Assembly: GCA_020349865.1 (NCBI GenBank)
Contig: CP070700.1
Span: forward strand, 3,212,443-3,276,442
Source of the DNA: Desulfobacteraceae bacterium
GTDB taxonomy: Bacteria; Desulfobacterota; DSM-4660; Desulfatiglandales; Desulfatiglandaceae
DNA length: 64,000 nt
Reading direction: 5' to 3'
Shown here piece by piece: positions 45,972-54,941 of this stretch. The first letter of the stretch is position 1; each line of letters begins with the position of its first letter. The notes beneath the pieces are model-generated. The model was not told where the DNA came from. It saw only the letters and a list, made by a program, of their open reading frames with translations, and made no database searches. Both the position numbers and the translations under genes were made by a program.

Positions 45972-46510
45972 AGCTTTCTTCCTCCTGCCTTTGGGTTGTA
46001 TTTAGCCTCTTCAAAGAGGCTTTAATCCTTAATGAAAGCCCTGCTCGAAGCCGTACCAGCTGCGCCTCATGAGATCAGGCGGTAAGTATAGGTGCATTTC
46101 TTGCAATCATTTGATGGATGACATCGCCTTTCATAAGCTATTCGGAATTTTTGAAGATTTCATGGTCGCAAATCGCGATGAGATATATGGCTTTTCATAT
46201 TGAGTCGATTTTCCTTGGCCGGTCTCCCACCCTTAAAGCAGGAGAGAACCTTGTCAAACAAATCAACCTCCTACTAGTGCACTTTTGATGCCATTATATT
46301 TGCCATAGAATGTGTTGGAATGCCCTTCAATTTTGATTCTTTTATTTTTCAAGTAGTTAAGCAAGACAAGCCAACGGTTGACCTGAATCATTGGAACAGC
46401 AAGTTAACAAAATGTTACAAATTTATTGCTTTATATGAATCATTTTGTTACACAAAATGTTTCACTGGGTTGTGCATCTGCGTTAATCTGTGTCCATCAA
46501 AATAAGGAAA
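45972..46510. other. Divergent intergenic region with repeated TAACAAAATGTTAC-like sites
   Basis: There is no supported gene in 539 bp between the leftward cytochrome and the rightward secreted protein. A palindrome CATTTTGT-TAC-ACAAAATG lies at 46441-46459, and a related TTAACAAAATGTTACAA at 46404-46420. They may be operator sites for the gene at 46511. They differ from the sigma-54 enhancer sites. Confidence 0.5.
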
Positions 46511-47146
46511 ATGAATATGAGAAAACGACTTTATATCCTCATCGCATCGCTTCTCCTGACCTGTCCGGCCCTAGCCTCCGATGAAGGCACCCGACACATC
46601 ACCGGCACCGGAATGGACGTCTACTTCATGAATGATAAGGTGTTCGGCATCGCAGGTCGCTCTGTAGAAACAGAAAATGATCGGTCATCCCCCAGTAAAG
46701 GCGGGAACGGTCATCCCCTTTGGGCAATTTACAACTGCGGGTCGGACATCAACGGCGAGATCGACATCAACGGCACCTACCACTACTTTGCGTTTAAGTA
46801 TCACTGCCAAGCAGATCGCATCATCACAGGAAAATTTGGTCCGCTGAAGATGTCTTTAGGCAAAATCGAAAAAGCCAACGCAGGATTCACCTACCACGTA
46901 TTTGTCGATGAAAAAGAGTGTCTTTTTTCAATCCGATATGAAAAAGTGGAAGACGATCACCTGGTCAATTCCATCATCGAGGGCAAGCTTCAAAACGAAA
47001 AGGAAATCCGGCTTACAGTTGATGGTCCGTTGTGCCCCTTTGCCACTACCGGCATCATCATGATCGCTTCAGGGGCATATGCGTTGGATTCGGATAGAAG
47101 GTGTCCAAAAAGGGCTGGCAGTCAAGGTGTTAGAACGGATTTTTGA
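46511..47146 (+). CDS. Secreted hypothetical protein
   Basis: This 211-aa protein has a signal peptide (MNMRKRLYILIASLLLTCPALA). The mature part is rich in beta strands, with GTGMDVYFMNDKVFGIAGRS and ADRIITGKFGPLKMSLGKIE, and four cysteines spaced for possible disulfides. I recognise no family. The start at 46511 has AAGGAAA upstream. It is the first plus-strand gene of the metal/thiol island, but the 330-bp gap to arsR suggests separate expression. Confidence 0.65.
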   Translation: MNMRKRLYILIASLLLTCPALASDEGTRHITGTGMDVYFMNDKVFGIAGRSVETENDRSSPSKGGNGHPLWAIYNCGSDINGEIDINGTYHYFAFKYHCQADRIITGKFGPLKMSLGKIEKANAGFTYHVFVDEKECLFSIRYEKVEDDHLVNSIIEGKLQNEKEIRLTVDGPLCPFATTGIIMIASGAYALDSDRRCPKRAGSQGVRTDF

Positions 47147-47478
47147 CAAATGTGTCGTATATGATAGAAAGGAGAAAGAATGGATATTAAGGCCTCCTCC
47201 CAGGGGGCCCTCCGCCATTCACAACGGCCACGAAGACCATGTCGGATCAGCGGGGCTTGAGGGCCTTCATCATCGTCATTTTCTAAAGACAAGCCAGCAG
47301 CCCTCCTTGGCCTCTAAATAGAATGCGAAAATGTTTCGGAATCTCAACGTTCATTTGTATAAACCTTTTAGAACGGGCCGGTCTAAGGGAAAAAGGTCTC
47401 CTTTCATTGTACAATTTTTCCCTTGACAAAGATCACATCGCTAACTATATTACCAAAATTGAATATAAGGAGACAAAG
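47147..47478. other. Intergenic region carrying the arsR promoter
   Basis: No gene is supported between the secreted protein and arsR. The only clear feature is the sigma-70 promoter at 47423-47451, given separately. Confidence 0.5.
47423..47451 (+). promoter_or_regulatory. Sigma-70 promoter for arsR-arsP
   Basis: TTGACA (47423-47428) and TATATT (47446-47451) are 17 bp apart, 28 bp before the arsR start. ArsR repressors usually bind over such promoters. A clear palindrome is not obvious. Confidence 0.75.
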
Positions 47479-47823
47479 ATGAAAGCTTTCATTAAAGTGA
47501 TGAAGGCCCTCTCTGATCCTAATAGGGTCAAGATTGTCAAGATGCTTCAGCATAAAACGATGTGCGTCTGTGAGATGCAGGAAGCACTGCAGATCGCTCA
47601 GCCAACCGTTTCTAAACATTTAAAAATACTTGAAGAGGCCGGATTAGTTATCTCCAGTAAAGATGGGCAATGGGTGAATTATTACCCTACAGATGGTCGG
47701 AGTAGTCCTTATGTAGCTAATGCTTTGGGGAACATTAGACACTGGTTGGAAGATGACCAACAGATCATCGATCTTATGGAAAAGATTCCACATATTAATA
47801 GAGAAGAGGTTTGTAAAAGATAA
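47479..47823 (+). CDS. ArsR-family repressor (copy 1)
   Basis: This 114-aa winged-helix protein has KALSDPNRVKIVKMLQ and the recognition helix AQPTVSKHLKILEEAGLV. The early KTMCVCEMQEAL carries CVC just before the recognition region, the position of the CVC metalloid site in classic ArsR. I start at 47479 behind AAGGAG; longer frames lack a site. It is likely the metal(loid) sensor for the permease and thioredoxin genes downstream. Confidence 0.9.
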   Translation: MKAFIKVMKALSDPNRVKIVKMLQHKTMCVCEMQEALQIAQPTVSKHLKILEEAGLVISSKDGQWVNYYPTDGRSSPYVANALGNIRHWLEDDQQIIDLMEKIPHINREEVCKR

Positions 47824-47885
47824 AATTTTTTAAATTTTTTAAATAGATAAATGGCAATACAACTATTTAACATTAATAAATTATC

Positions 47886-49058
47886 GTGAAAGAGCGAACC
47901 AAACTGCTGATTATTGTGCTGACCTTTGTGGCGGTCTACTATACCCCCTGGGCTAATGAGACGATCCGGCAATCAGGACTGGAAGCCTTTATGATGCTCC
48001 GGGAATATGCAAGGGAGCATGTTTTGACCTGCCTTATTCCTGCCTTTTTTATTGCAGGGGCCATTGCTGCCTTTATCTCCCAGGCCTCAGTGCTCAAGTA
48101 CTTTGGTGCTACGGCCAGAAAAATCCTTTCCTATTCGGTGGCATCGGTATCCGGGACGGTCCTTGCGGTCTGCTCATGTACGGTACTACCCCTGTTTGCC
48201 GGGATCTACAGTCGAGGGGCAGGGATTGGGCCGGCCACAGCCTTTCTTTATTCCGGTCCGGCCATCAATGTCCTGGCCATTGTATTGACTGCCAGGATAC
48301 TGGGGTGGCAATTGGGCCTTGCCCGGGCCGTTGGCGCTACACTCTTCGCCATTTTAACGGGATTGCTCATGGCCTTTTTATTCAGGAAAGACGATGCAGC
48401 CCGGAAAGCAGGGCAGATCTATCTCCCGGATGAAGGGGAGAAAGGCCGGACCCTCACCCAGGAGGCCTTTTTTATGCTGACGCTGATCCTGATTCTCATT
48501 TTTGCTGCCTTTGCAAAACCGGCCGAAGGATCCACAGGACTCTGGCCTGCCGTCTTTGAGTCCAAGTGGTATATCACCGCCGGGCTTATCATCATCCTCG
48601 GTTTCATGCTCAAGGGCTGGTTCGTCAAAGACGAGCGGGTGACCTGGGTCCAGTCTACCTGGGGCTTCATGAAACAGATATTTCCCCTGTTGGGAGGAGG
48701 TGTCCTGGTGGCGGGTTTCATGCTGGGGCGCCCAGGACATTCCGCCCTGATCCCGGAGCATTACATCCAATCCCTGGTCGGCGGAAACTCCATCTGGGCA
48801 AATCTTTTCGCTTCGGTCTCCGGGGCGCTGATGTACTTTGCCACACTGACAGAGGTGCCAATTCTTCAGGCCCTACTGGGTGCCGGGATGGGTAAAGGGC
48901 CTGCCCTCAGCCTCCTTCTTGCCGGTCCGGCCCTGTCCCTTCCCAACATGCTGGTAATAGGAGGAGTTATGGGTGTAAAGAAGACCGCTACCTTTTGTGT
49001 CATTATCGTCGTCCTTTCCACCATTGCCGGGATGACCTATGGGTGGATTGCAGGTTAA
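47886..49058 (+). CDS. ArsP-like permease (COG0701), long form
   Basis: This 390-aa protein has 8-10 membrane segments. The COG0701 signature is VCSCTVLPLFAGIYSRGAG in the first half and YFATLTEVPILQALLGAGM in the second. ArsP members export trivalent organoarsenicals; others in this family have unknown metal or organometal substrates. The CSC motif provides thiol ligands within the membrane. GTG start at 47886, 62 bp after arsR. Thioredoxin-like proteins follow immediately, consistent with thiol-dependent handling of the exported species. Confidence 0.85.
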   Translation: MKERTKLLIIVLTFVAVYYTPWANETIRQSGLEAFMMLREYAREHVLTCLIPAFFIAGAIAAFISQASVLKYFGATARKILSYSVASVSGTVLAVCSCTVLPLFAGIYSRGAGIGPATAFLYSGPAINVLAIVLTARILGWQLGLARAVGATLFAILTGLLMAFLFRKDDAARKAGQIYLPDEGEKGRTLTQEAFFMLTLILILIFAAFAKPAEGSTGLWPAVFESKWYITAGLIIILGFMLKGWFVKDERVTWVQSTWGFMKQIFPLLGGGVLVAGFMLGRPGHSALIPEHYIQSLVGGNSIWANLFASVSGALMYFATLTEVPILQALLGAGMGKGPALSLLLAGPALSLPNMLVIGGVMGVKKTATFCVIIVVLSTIAGMTYGWIAG

Positions 49059-49123
49059 ATTTCCACCGCAAAGGGAAGAAAAAACTTTGGCACCACTGCG
49101 GTGAATTAAGGAGGAAAAGGAGC

Positions 49124-49624
49124 ATGTCAAAAGATGACGTAACTCAGATTCGGGTAGGGAATTCTTCTGTCGGCATCATTGGGCTCAAGGCTGTCATGGA
49201 GGAGGTGGCCCAGGAATATGGGGACAAAACAGATCGGGAAGTCCAAGAAGAACTCCTGAATCGATTGTGTAAAAGAAATTACATTCCTGAAAAGGCAAGA
49301 GAAGAATATGAACAATCCTTCCTCAGGGAATTTAAGAAATTTCTCGGAAAACCCTTTGAAGAGGAGGGCCCGGCAGGACTTGAGATCAAGGTGCTGGGAC
49401 CGGGGTGTGTGCAGTGTGATCGACTTGAGCAAGAGCTCATGCAGGTCATGGCTGAAACCGAGATAATGGCCGATATAGAACACATCCGGGATATCAAAGA
49501 GATTGGTAGATACGGCGTGATGGGAACACCGGCCCTGCTCATCAACGGCAAGGTCAAGTCGGTGGGCAAGGTCCCGCCGATAAACAAGCTTAAGGACTGG
49601 TTGAAAGAAGCGCAAAAACAATAA
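49124..49624 (+). CDS. Two-domain protein: N-terminal helical domain plus small thioredoxin
   Basis: The first 85 residues of this 166-aa protein form a charged, mostly helical domain (VGIIGLKAVMEEVAQEYGDKTD). The C-terminal 75 are a glutaredoxin-like thioredoxin_3 domain with KVLGPGCVQCDRLEQ (CxxC) and YGVMGTPALLINGKVKSVG. The second domain is paralogous to the stand-alone proteins at 49901 and 56954. The N-terminal domain may dock to the permease or a regulator. AAGGAG and GGAG sites precede the ATG. Confidence 0.82.
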   Translation: MSKDDVTQIRVGNSSVGIIGLKAVMEEVAQEYGDKTDREVQEELLNRLCKRNYIPEKAREEYEQSFLREFKKFLGKPFEEEGPAGLEIKVLGPGCVQCDRLEQELMQVMAETEIMADIEHIRDIKEIGRYGVMGTPALLINGKVKSVGKVPPINKLKDWLKEAQKQ

Positions 49625-49631
49625 CATAAAA

Positions 49632-49778
49632 TTGATGATCTCGTAAAAAGTCTTTTCACACGTCATTGCGAGGAGCAAAGCGACGAAGCAATCTCCTAAT
49701 TTCAAGTTGTTACAGCCGATGAGATTGCTTCGCTACGCTCGCAATGACCGTCCATAAGACTTTTTACGAAACCATCAA
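49632..49778. repeat. 147-bp hairpin repeat (MITE/REP-like)
   Basis: Outer arms 49634-49654 and 49756-49776 are inverted repeats matching 19 of 21 bases (core TCGTAAAAAGTCTT). Inside, 49662-49695 begins GTCATTGCGAG and pairs with 49721-49748, which ends CTCGCAATGAC. The whole element folds into a long hairpin and has no gene. A solo end occurs at 29516-29537, so it is dispersed in this genome. GTCATTGCGAG-type palindromes are common as dispersed repeats in many bacteria. Confidence 0.85.
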
Positions 49779-49900
49779 AAATTGAGGGACTGCCGAAGCA
49801 ATGGGGCTGAGTGATCGTGAACATCGGTGTCTTGTTTTTCGCAATACTCCATCGCTCCAGCACTCCATTACTCCATTATTTATATGAGAGGAGGACAATC

Positions 49901-50134
49901 ATGGAAATCAAAGTACTGGGACCGGGATGTCCGAGGTGTCAACAGACGGAAAAAAACGTCAAAGAGGTCGTGGCCGAGGCGGGTGTTGAGGCCGAGGTGA
50001 AAAAAGTGACCGACACCATGGAGATCTCAACATACGGGGTGTTCGGCACCCCGGCCGTCATTGTGGACGGCGAGGTCAAGAGCGTGGGAAAGATCCCAAC
50101 CAAGGATGAGATCAAGACCTGGATTAACAAATGA
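49901..50134 (+). CDS. Small thioredoxin-like protein (redox-active disulfide protein 2 type)
   Basis: This 77-aa protein has VLGPGCPRCQQTEKNV (CxxC at 10-13) and YGVFGTPAVIVDGEVKSVGK, the thioredoxin_3 fold. It is cytoplasmic. Such proteins lie beside ArsP-like permeases in many anaerobes and are thought to reduce or chelate the exported species. A strong GAGGAGG site precedes the ATG. It is 122 bp after the hairpin repeat. Confidence 0.87.
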   Translation: MEIKVLGPGCPRCQQTEKNVKEVVAEAGVEAEVKKVTDTMEISTYGVFGTPAVIVDGEVKSVGKIPTKDEIKTWINK

Positions 50135-50192
50135 TCCGGTGATCCGGAAAACAAGTGGGAAAAAGGTAGACATTGAATAGTAGGGCAAAGTC

Positions 50193-51116
50193 ATGACCAA
50201 GCACCAGATGCCGCGGTGGAGATTTGTTTTTATAGTCGTTGTGTTTCTTCAATTCTACGTCGCACAAGCCGAATCGTCCGAGCTCGTTACAGTGGAGCAG
50301 ACATACCCCGGATTTGCCGCCGGTATCCTCAAACGGGCAAGAATGGTCGCGATGAAAAAAGGGACCTTGCTCGTATCCGAGGGTATTGAAATCAAGGAAT
50401 CTCAGATCAAAGAGACGGTGGAAAAGGCAGGCCCGAAAATTCGGGAAGAACTTAGGAAAAATTTGTTTTTCATCCTGGAACAGGAGACCATGAAAGCGGT
50501 GCTTGTCGAAGAGGCCAGATCATCTGGAGCGGTTACAAGGGGCCTTTCACAAACGGAAGCCATCCAGGCCTATTTGAGTCAAAAATTTCGTGATGTTCAG
50601 GTGGCGGACGAGGAGGCAAAGACCTTCTATGAAGCTAATAAGGCCATGGTTGGGGGGCTTCCTTTCGAGCAGGTGAAAGAGGCCATTCAGCAGGTGCTGG
50701 TTCAACAGAAAAGACAGGATGCCTTTGCTTCCTATCTCCAGGGATTGGGCGGTAAAAAGAACATTCGCGTCAACAGGGAATGGGTCAAGGCCCAGTATGT
50801 CTTCGCAAAGGATAACCCGGTGGACAAGGCCCGAATGTCCGGCAAACCCACGATGGTGGAATTCGGTGCCACGGGCTGCATCCCATGCGATATGATGCAG
50901 CCGATCCTGGATAAGCTTCGCAAAAATTATTCCGACAGGTTGAACGTGGTTTTCGTTCACGTTCGGGAAAACCAGATTCTTGGGGCGCGTTTCGGTATCC
51001 AGTCGATTCCGGTTCAGGTATTTTATGACAGAAACGGTGAAGAGGTCTTTCGGCATGTGGGGTTTTATGCAGAGCCGGAGGTCTTGAGGCAACTGGCGAA
51101 ATTGGGAGTCGAATGA
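50193..51116 (+). CDS. Exported SurA_N-like plus thioredoxin protein
   Basis: This 307-aa protein has an N-terminal signal or anchor (about 10-28), a helical SurA/PpiC-N-like region (about 50-190) and a C-terminal thioredoxin domain with GATGCIPCDMMQPIL and RFGIQSIPVQVFYD. It probably acts in the periplasm as a chaperone-linked thiol oxidoreductase reduced through the CcdA protein encoded two genes downstream. Its stop abuts the next thioredoxin gene. Confidence 0.83.
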   Translation: MTKHQMPRWRFVFIVVVFLQFYVAQAESSELVTVEQTYPGFAAGILKRARMVAMKKGTLLVSEGIEIKESQIKETVEKAGPKIREELRKNLFFILEQETMKAVLVEEARSSGAVTRGLSQTEAIQAYLSQKFRDVQVADEEAKTFYEANKAMVGGLPFEQVKEAIQQVLVQQKRQDAFASYLQGLGGKKNIRVNREWVKAQYVFAKDNPVDKARMSGKPTMVEFGATGCIPCDMMQPILDKLRKNYSDRLNVVFVHVRENQILGARFGIQSIPVQVFYDRNGEEVFRHVGFYAEPEVLRQLAKLGVE

Positions 51117-51533
51117 ATGAAGAAGCCGATTCTGATTGCTGCACTCTGTCTTGTCGCACTGGCTGGGGTTATAGGTGCATGGAGGTTTCAGTTTCCGGCA
51201 AGTAAATCTGAAGCAACCTTATCGGAAAGCCAGGCGTTCAGTAACATTCCGGTGAGGGGCATGGCAACCATGGTGGACCTGGGTGCGAACGAGTGCATCC
51301 CCTGCAAGATGATGGTTCCGGTTATAGAGAAGGTGGAGAAGAAATACCAGGGTAAAGCCGCCATTGTCTTTATCGACGTCTGGAAAAACAAAGAACCGGC
51401 CAAGCGGTTTGGCATCCGTGCAATCCCTACACAGATCTTCTTTGATAAAGAGGGCAAGGAGGTCTACCGCCATGAGGGATTCATGGGGGAAGCGGAGATT
51501 GACCGAATCTTTAAAAAAATAGGGGTGAGTTAG
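51117..51533 (+). CDS. Exported thioredoxin-like protein
   Basis: This 138-aa protein has an N-terminal membrane anchor or signal (KPILIAALCLVALAGVIGAW). The thioredoxin domain has ANECIPCKMMVPVI (CxxC) and RFGIRAIPTQIFFDKEG. It resembles the C-terminal domain of the preceding protein, from which it may have arisen by duplication. It begins directly after the upstream stop. It would receive electrons across the membrane from the CcdA-like protein encoded 23 bp downstream. Confidence 0.86.
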   Translation: MKKPILIAALCLVALAGVIGAWRFQFPASKSEATLSESQAFSNIPVRGMATMVDLGANECIPCKMMVPVIEKVEKKYQGKAAIVFIDVWKNKEPAKRFGIRAIPTQIFFDKEGKEVYRHEGFMGEAEIDRIFKKIGVS

Positions 51534-51556
51534 CCAATACAAACAGGAGGGCTTGA

Positions 51557-52267
51557 ATGCTCGAAGGCGTCTTCGTAACCGTGAATGAATGGATTGCGGG
51601 CGGCACGATGATTGCGGCCCTTGGCTTTTTATTGTGGGGCATGATCAGCGTTGTCTTCAGCCCCTGCCACCTGGCGTCCATCCCGCTTATCGTGGCCTAC
51701 GTCGGCGGCCAGCAGACGATCCTGAAACCAAGGGAAGCCGGTTTCTATTCAGTGGCCTTTACGTCGGGCCTCTTTATCACAATTGCCCTTATTGGCATCA
51801 TCTGCGCCTTACTGGGCCGCATGCTGGGAGATGTAGGCAACTACTGGCAGATCCTTATTGGGTTGGTCCTGGTCTGGATTGCTTTAGGCATGCTTGGCGT
51901 TGAAAAATGCTCCATGTCAGGGAGTCTCCTGTATCGCCTCAATTTCAGAGGTCCCTTCGGCGCATTCGGCCTCGGACTGGCCTATGGAATCCTTTCGGGC
52001 TCCTGTACCTTTGGCTTTATCGCTCCGATCCTGGCCATCATCACGGTTCAAAAGCAGATTGCCACGGGAATCCTCTTCATCCTACTCTTCGCCATCGGCC
52101 ATTGCCTGCCCATTGTGGCGGCCGGAAGTTCGACCGCTGCGGTGAAGAGGATCATGGAGAACAGCGCCTGGCAGGGGGCCGGAAACTGGTTCCGAAAGGG
52201 AGCGGGCGTGGTGATCGTGATGTTGGGGGCTTACTTTATTATCAATCCTTTTTTCTCCCCTTCATAA
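51557..52267 (+). CDS. ccdA: CcdA-type thiol:disulfide transmembrane electron carrier
   Basis: This 236-aa protein has six membrane segments. The paired-cysteine sites of the CcdA/DsbD-beta family appear as VFSPCHLASIPLIVAY and GILSGSCTFGFIAPIL. It moves reducing equivalents from cytoplasmic thioredoxins to the exported thioredoxins at 50193 and 51117. AGGAGGG precedes the ATG. Confidence 0.9.
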   Translation: MLEGVFVTVNEWIAGGTMIAALGFLLWGMISVVFSPCHLASIPLIVAYVGGQQTILKPREAGFYSVAFTSGLFITIALIGIICALLGRMLGDVGNYWQILIGLVLVWIALGMLGVEKCSMSGSLLYRLNFRGPFGAFGLGLAYGILSGSCTFGFIAPILAIITVQKQIATGILFILLFAIGHCLPIVAAGSSTAAVKRIMENSAWQGAGNWFRKGAGVVIVMLGAYFIINPFFSPS

Positions 52268-52282
52268 GAAGAGGCAGAGATC

Positions 52283-52807
52283 GTGTTATTAAAAAACTAT
52301 ACCAAAGAGATCTTCCGACCGGAGTGCAACCCCAGCTTTCAATCCCTGCACTGCATTGCTCATCTGGAGCAAGACGTTTCCGAGGCCCTCCCGTACCTGA
52401 ACGCCTCCCTGGGCGGTTTCGAATATTTAAAGGATCCACCAGCGGTAACATTCAGAATCCACGGAAAGATCGTCACGGTCCACCAGCGGGAGATCGCGGT
52501 TAACGCCCTCAAAGACGAAGAGGAGGCTGACAAGATCCTGAAATGGCTTCAGCGGGAAATCAATGAGGCATGGGAGAAAAGGGACGAGATTGAACCGAAG
52601 TACGAGGGAGCCCCAAAGCCCAAGGTCTTTGAGATTTTAAAACTCCTGCCAAAGACCAACTGCCGGGAGTGCGGGGAGCCCACGTGCATGGTCTTTGCCA
52701 CAAGGGTGGCAGAAGGAGCAAAAGGCACGGAGGATTGCCCTGCATTGGTGGAGGAAAACAGTAAAAAACTCAGAAAATACATGAGCCAATTTCAATTGGA
52801 CTTGTAG
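52283..52807 (+). CDS. Fe-S cluster (FeS/PF04060-type) domain protein
   Basis: The C-terminal part of this 174-aa protein has LLPKTNCRECGEPTCMVFATRV and TEDCPAL, the four-cysteine FeS domain found in AcsC-type corrinoid proteins and RnfB. The N-terminal 110 residues are a separate alpha/beta domain with early cysteines (FRPECNPSFQSLHCIAHLE). Similar proteins accompany ACR3 and ccdA genes in anaerobes. A redox role in metalloid handling is possible but unproven. GTG start. Confidence 0.8.
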   Translation: MLLKNYTKEIFRPECNPSFQSLHCIAHLEQDVSEALPYLNASLGGFEYLKDPPAVTFRIHGKIVTVHQREIAVNALKDEEEADKILKWLQREINEAWEKRDEIEPKYEGAPKPKVFEILKLLPKTNCRECGEPTCMVFATRVAEGAKGTEDCPALVEENSKKLRKYMSQFQLDL

Positions 52808-52848
52808 GGTTTTGGGGGAATAATCGAATTTCTTAATGGAGGTAAACC

Positions 52849-53610
52849 GTGACAACTCAAGCAGGCGTCAGCGAGGAATCAAAGGGCCTCATTTTTTTTG
52901 AAAAGTATCTCTACATTTGGGTGATCCCCTGCATCGTCGCAGGCATTGTCCTGGGAAAGGTTGCACCGGGTGTCGCAAAATACCTGGACAGCCTGGCCAT
53001 TTAGGTGGAGGAAGCCCCTGTAGTCTCGATTCCCATTGCGGTCTGTCTCTTTTTTATGATGTATCCGTTCATGGTCAAAACTGATTTTGCCGAGGTCATC
53101 AAAGCTTGTAAAATCGGCAAGCCCGTGTTTTTGAAGCTGTTTGTCAACTGTGCCATCAAGCCCTTCACCATGTATGCCATCACTTTGTTTTTTCTCGGCA
53201 CGGCTTTTTACGCCCTGATTGGACCGGAAGCCGTAGATCATGTTAAAATGCCGCTTGGCCTCGATCTACCGATAGGTGCGTCTCATGGCGCAGTTAAAGT
53301 GATCATGGCCAACGGGGTCAAGGTCCTGGAAGTGTCCCTGTGGCGAAGCTAAATGGCAGGTTGCATTCTACTGGGTATTGCGCCATGCACGGCCATAGTT
53401 CTGGTCTGGGGATTTCTGACACGGGGAAACGACGGTCTCACCCTGGTCACGGTGGCCATTGCCACGTCCACCATGCTCTTCGGGCTTTCCTCCGGGGCTG
53501 CCCTGGCCACGGTCGTGGGCGTGCTCATCGAAGTCCCGGTTATGCGCATGCTGGTTAAAATTTGCCTGAGGACAACCCACTGGTTTCGGTATAAAGCAGT
53601 AACCGCTTAA
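52849..53610 (+). pseudogene. acr3: Broken ACR3 arsenite permease
   Basis: One frame encodes an ACR3 protein interrupted by TAG (53002-53004, after LDSLAI) and TAA (53350-53352, after VSLWRS). The hallmark [20 protein letters not shown] follows the second stop. The frame then jumps from LVTVAI to [21 protein letters not shown], skipping roughly 150 residues (four membrane helices) present in intact homologues. A deletion between two short VAI-coding repeats explains this. The gene cannot make a working transporter. An intact ACR3 persists at 37744. Confidence 0.88.
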
Positions 53611-53630
53611 ACCCAAAGGAGAAACGTGAC

Positions 53631-54344
53631 ATGAAAAATCCGGTTGCTACAGGTTGTCTGATCCTCTTCATCCTGCTTTTCATGCCATGGTCCGCTTATC
53701 CACAGGCTGCCACGCAGGGTCCACGCCTGGTCCTGCAAGAGCGGGAATTCGATTTCGGAAAGGTCAAGGAGGGGAGCCGCATCACTCATGAATTCACCGT
53801 GCAGAACAAAGGAAGCGCACCTCTGGAAATCAAGAAGGTCTCCCCCGGTTGAGGCTGCTCGGTGGCCTCCTTTGACAGGACCATCCCCCCTGGAGAGGGG
53901 GGAAAGATCACGCTCACGGTGAATACAAAAGGATACGAGGGAAAAATTCGCAAGACTACGGTTGTCGACAGCAACGATCCGAAAATGCCCCGATTCACCC
54001 TTGGAATCAGGGCATTCGTTCATGTCCCCATATCCATGAGACCCCGTTATGTCCGGCTCTATGGAAGGGAAGAGGTAAGTATAACAAGGAGCATTGAAAT
54101 TAAGGCGGGACTGGATAAACCTCTCATTCTGGAACCGGATCAATTTAACCTTGAAGGGAAATTAACATATAAAATTGAGGAAATAGACAAAGGCCGGAAA
54201 TTCAAGGTCTATTTCACTAACATCCCCGGCGTGGCAGGCTCTTACAGGGGATTTCTCAATTTAAAGACGAATTATAATGAAAAACCGGTTCTTAATATCA
54301 GGATCAGCGGTCGGTTTGTGAAGACAAAGACGGATAAACAGTAA
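53631..54344 (+). CDS. Exported DUF1573 protein with in-frame UGA at a conserved Cys (probable selenoprotein)
   Basis: The frame has a signal peptide (MKNPVATGCLILFILLF...). The DUF1573 strand LVLQEREFDFGKVKEGSRI and ...IKKVSPG come next, then TGA (53850-53852), then GCSVASFDRTIPPGEGGKI. The family motif at this point is CGC, so TGA takes the place of the first cysteine in the same frame. The downstream 164 codons keep clear family features (VVDSNDPKMPRF), which argues against decay. If Sec is inserted the product is 237 aa with U74. A hairpin follows the TGA but lacks G at the loop start, so SECIS support is weaker than at 19026. A nonsense mutation remains possible. Confidence 0.7.
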
Positions 54345-54393
54345 CCTCGGTTGATATCTCTTAGAATCTCAATTTTGATTGGGTGAATGAACC

Positions 54394-54900
54394 ATGAAAG
54401 CTAATCATCTGCGAAACAAAGGATTGCTTTTCTCCGTGCTGCGCCAGGTTACAGTCATCATCTTGCTATCATTTGCTTTAGGCCTTTTGATGAATCAAGT
54501 TCGTTCCAACTCCCTTCCACTAATAGCCGACTGGGCGCCCGAGGTAAGGTTAGCCTCGGACTCGGGAGAGAGCCTGATCATTTCTCTTGAAGAAGCCAAG
54601 GCCCTGTGCTCGGACAAAGGGGCCGTATTCCTGGATGCGCGATCTCCCGAGGATTATGCCCAGGGACATATCCGGTGCGCTCAAAACATACCATGGCAAT
54701 CTTTTGACGCATACATTGACCGCGTCTTCAATATGATTCCGGATGACGCCTGGATCGTGACTTATTGTGACGGCGAGCACTGTTCCCTGAGCGAAGATCT
54801 GGCTAAAGAACTGGTTTCCATGGGGTATCAAAAGGTAAAGGTCCTTTTAAACGGCTGGACGAGATGGTTGGAGGCCGGGTTGCCTGTTAAAATAGGATAA
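54394..54900 (+). CDS. Membrane-anchored rhodanese-like protein
   Basis: This 168-aa protein has an N-terminal anchor (about 15-33) and one rhodanese domain with AVFLDARSPEDYAQGHI and the active loop YCDGEHCSLSEDLA. Two cysteines in the loop, rather than one, suggest metal or persulfide chemistry on the periplasmic side. It lies between the DUF1573 protein and the MauE/DoxX-like protein, a triad typical of periplasmic redox clusters. Confidence 0.85.
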   Translation: MKANHLRNKGLLFSVLRQVTVIILLSFALGLLMNQVRSNSLPLIADWAPEVRLASDSGESLIISLEEAKALCSDKGAVFLDARSPEDYAQGHIRCAQNIPWQSFDAYIDRVFNMIPDDAWIVTYCDGEHCSLSEDLAKELVSMGYQKVKVLLNGWTRWLEAGLPVKIG

Positions 54901-54941
54901 TAATGCAGAGGAGCCGGAACATATTATAAAGGTAAACACTT

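Noticed and set aside
46404..46464. TTACACAAAATGTTTCA as another sigma-54 enhancer site
   Set aside because: One half-site fits, but there is no partner 31-34 bp away and no -24/-12 promoter at the usual distance; reported only as a possible local operator.
53002..53004. In-frame TAG in ACR3 as a possible pyrrolysine codon
   Set aside because: The same gene also has an in-frame TAA and a large internal deletion, so simple decay explains it.
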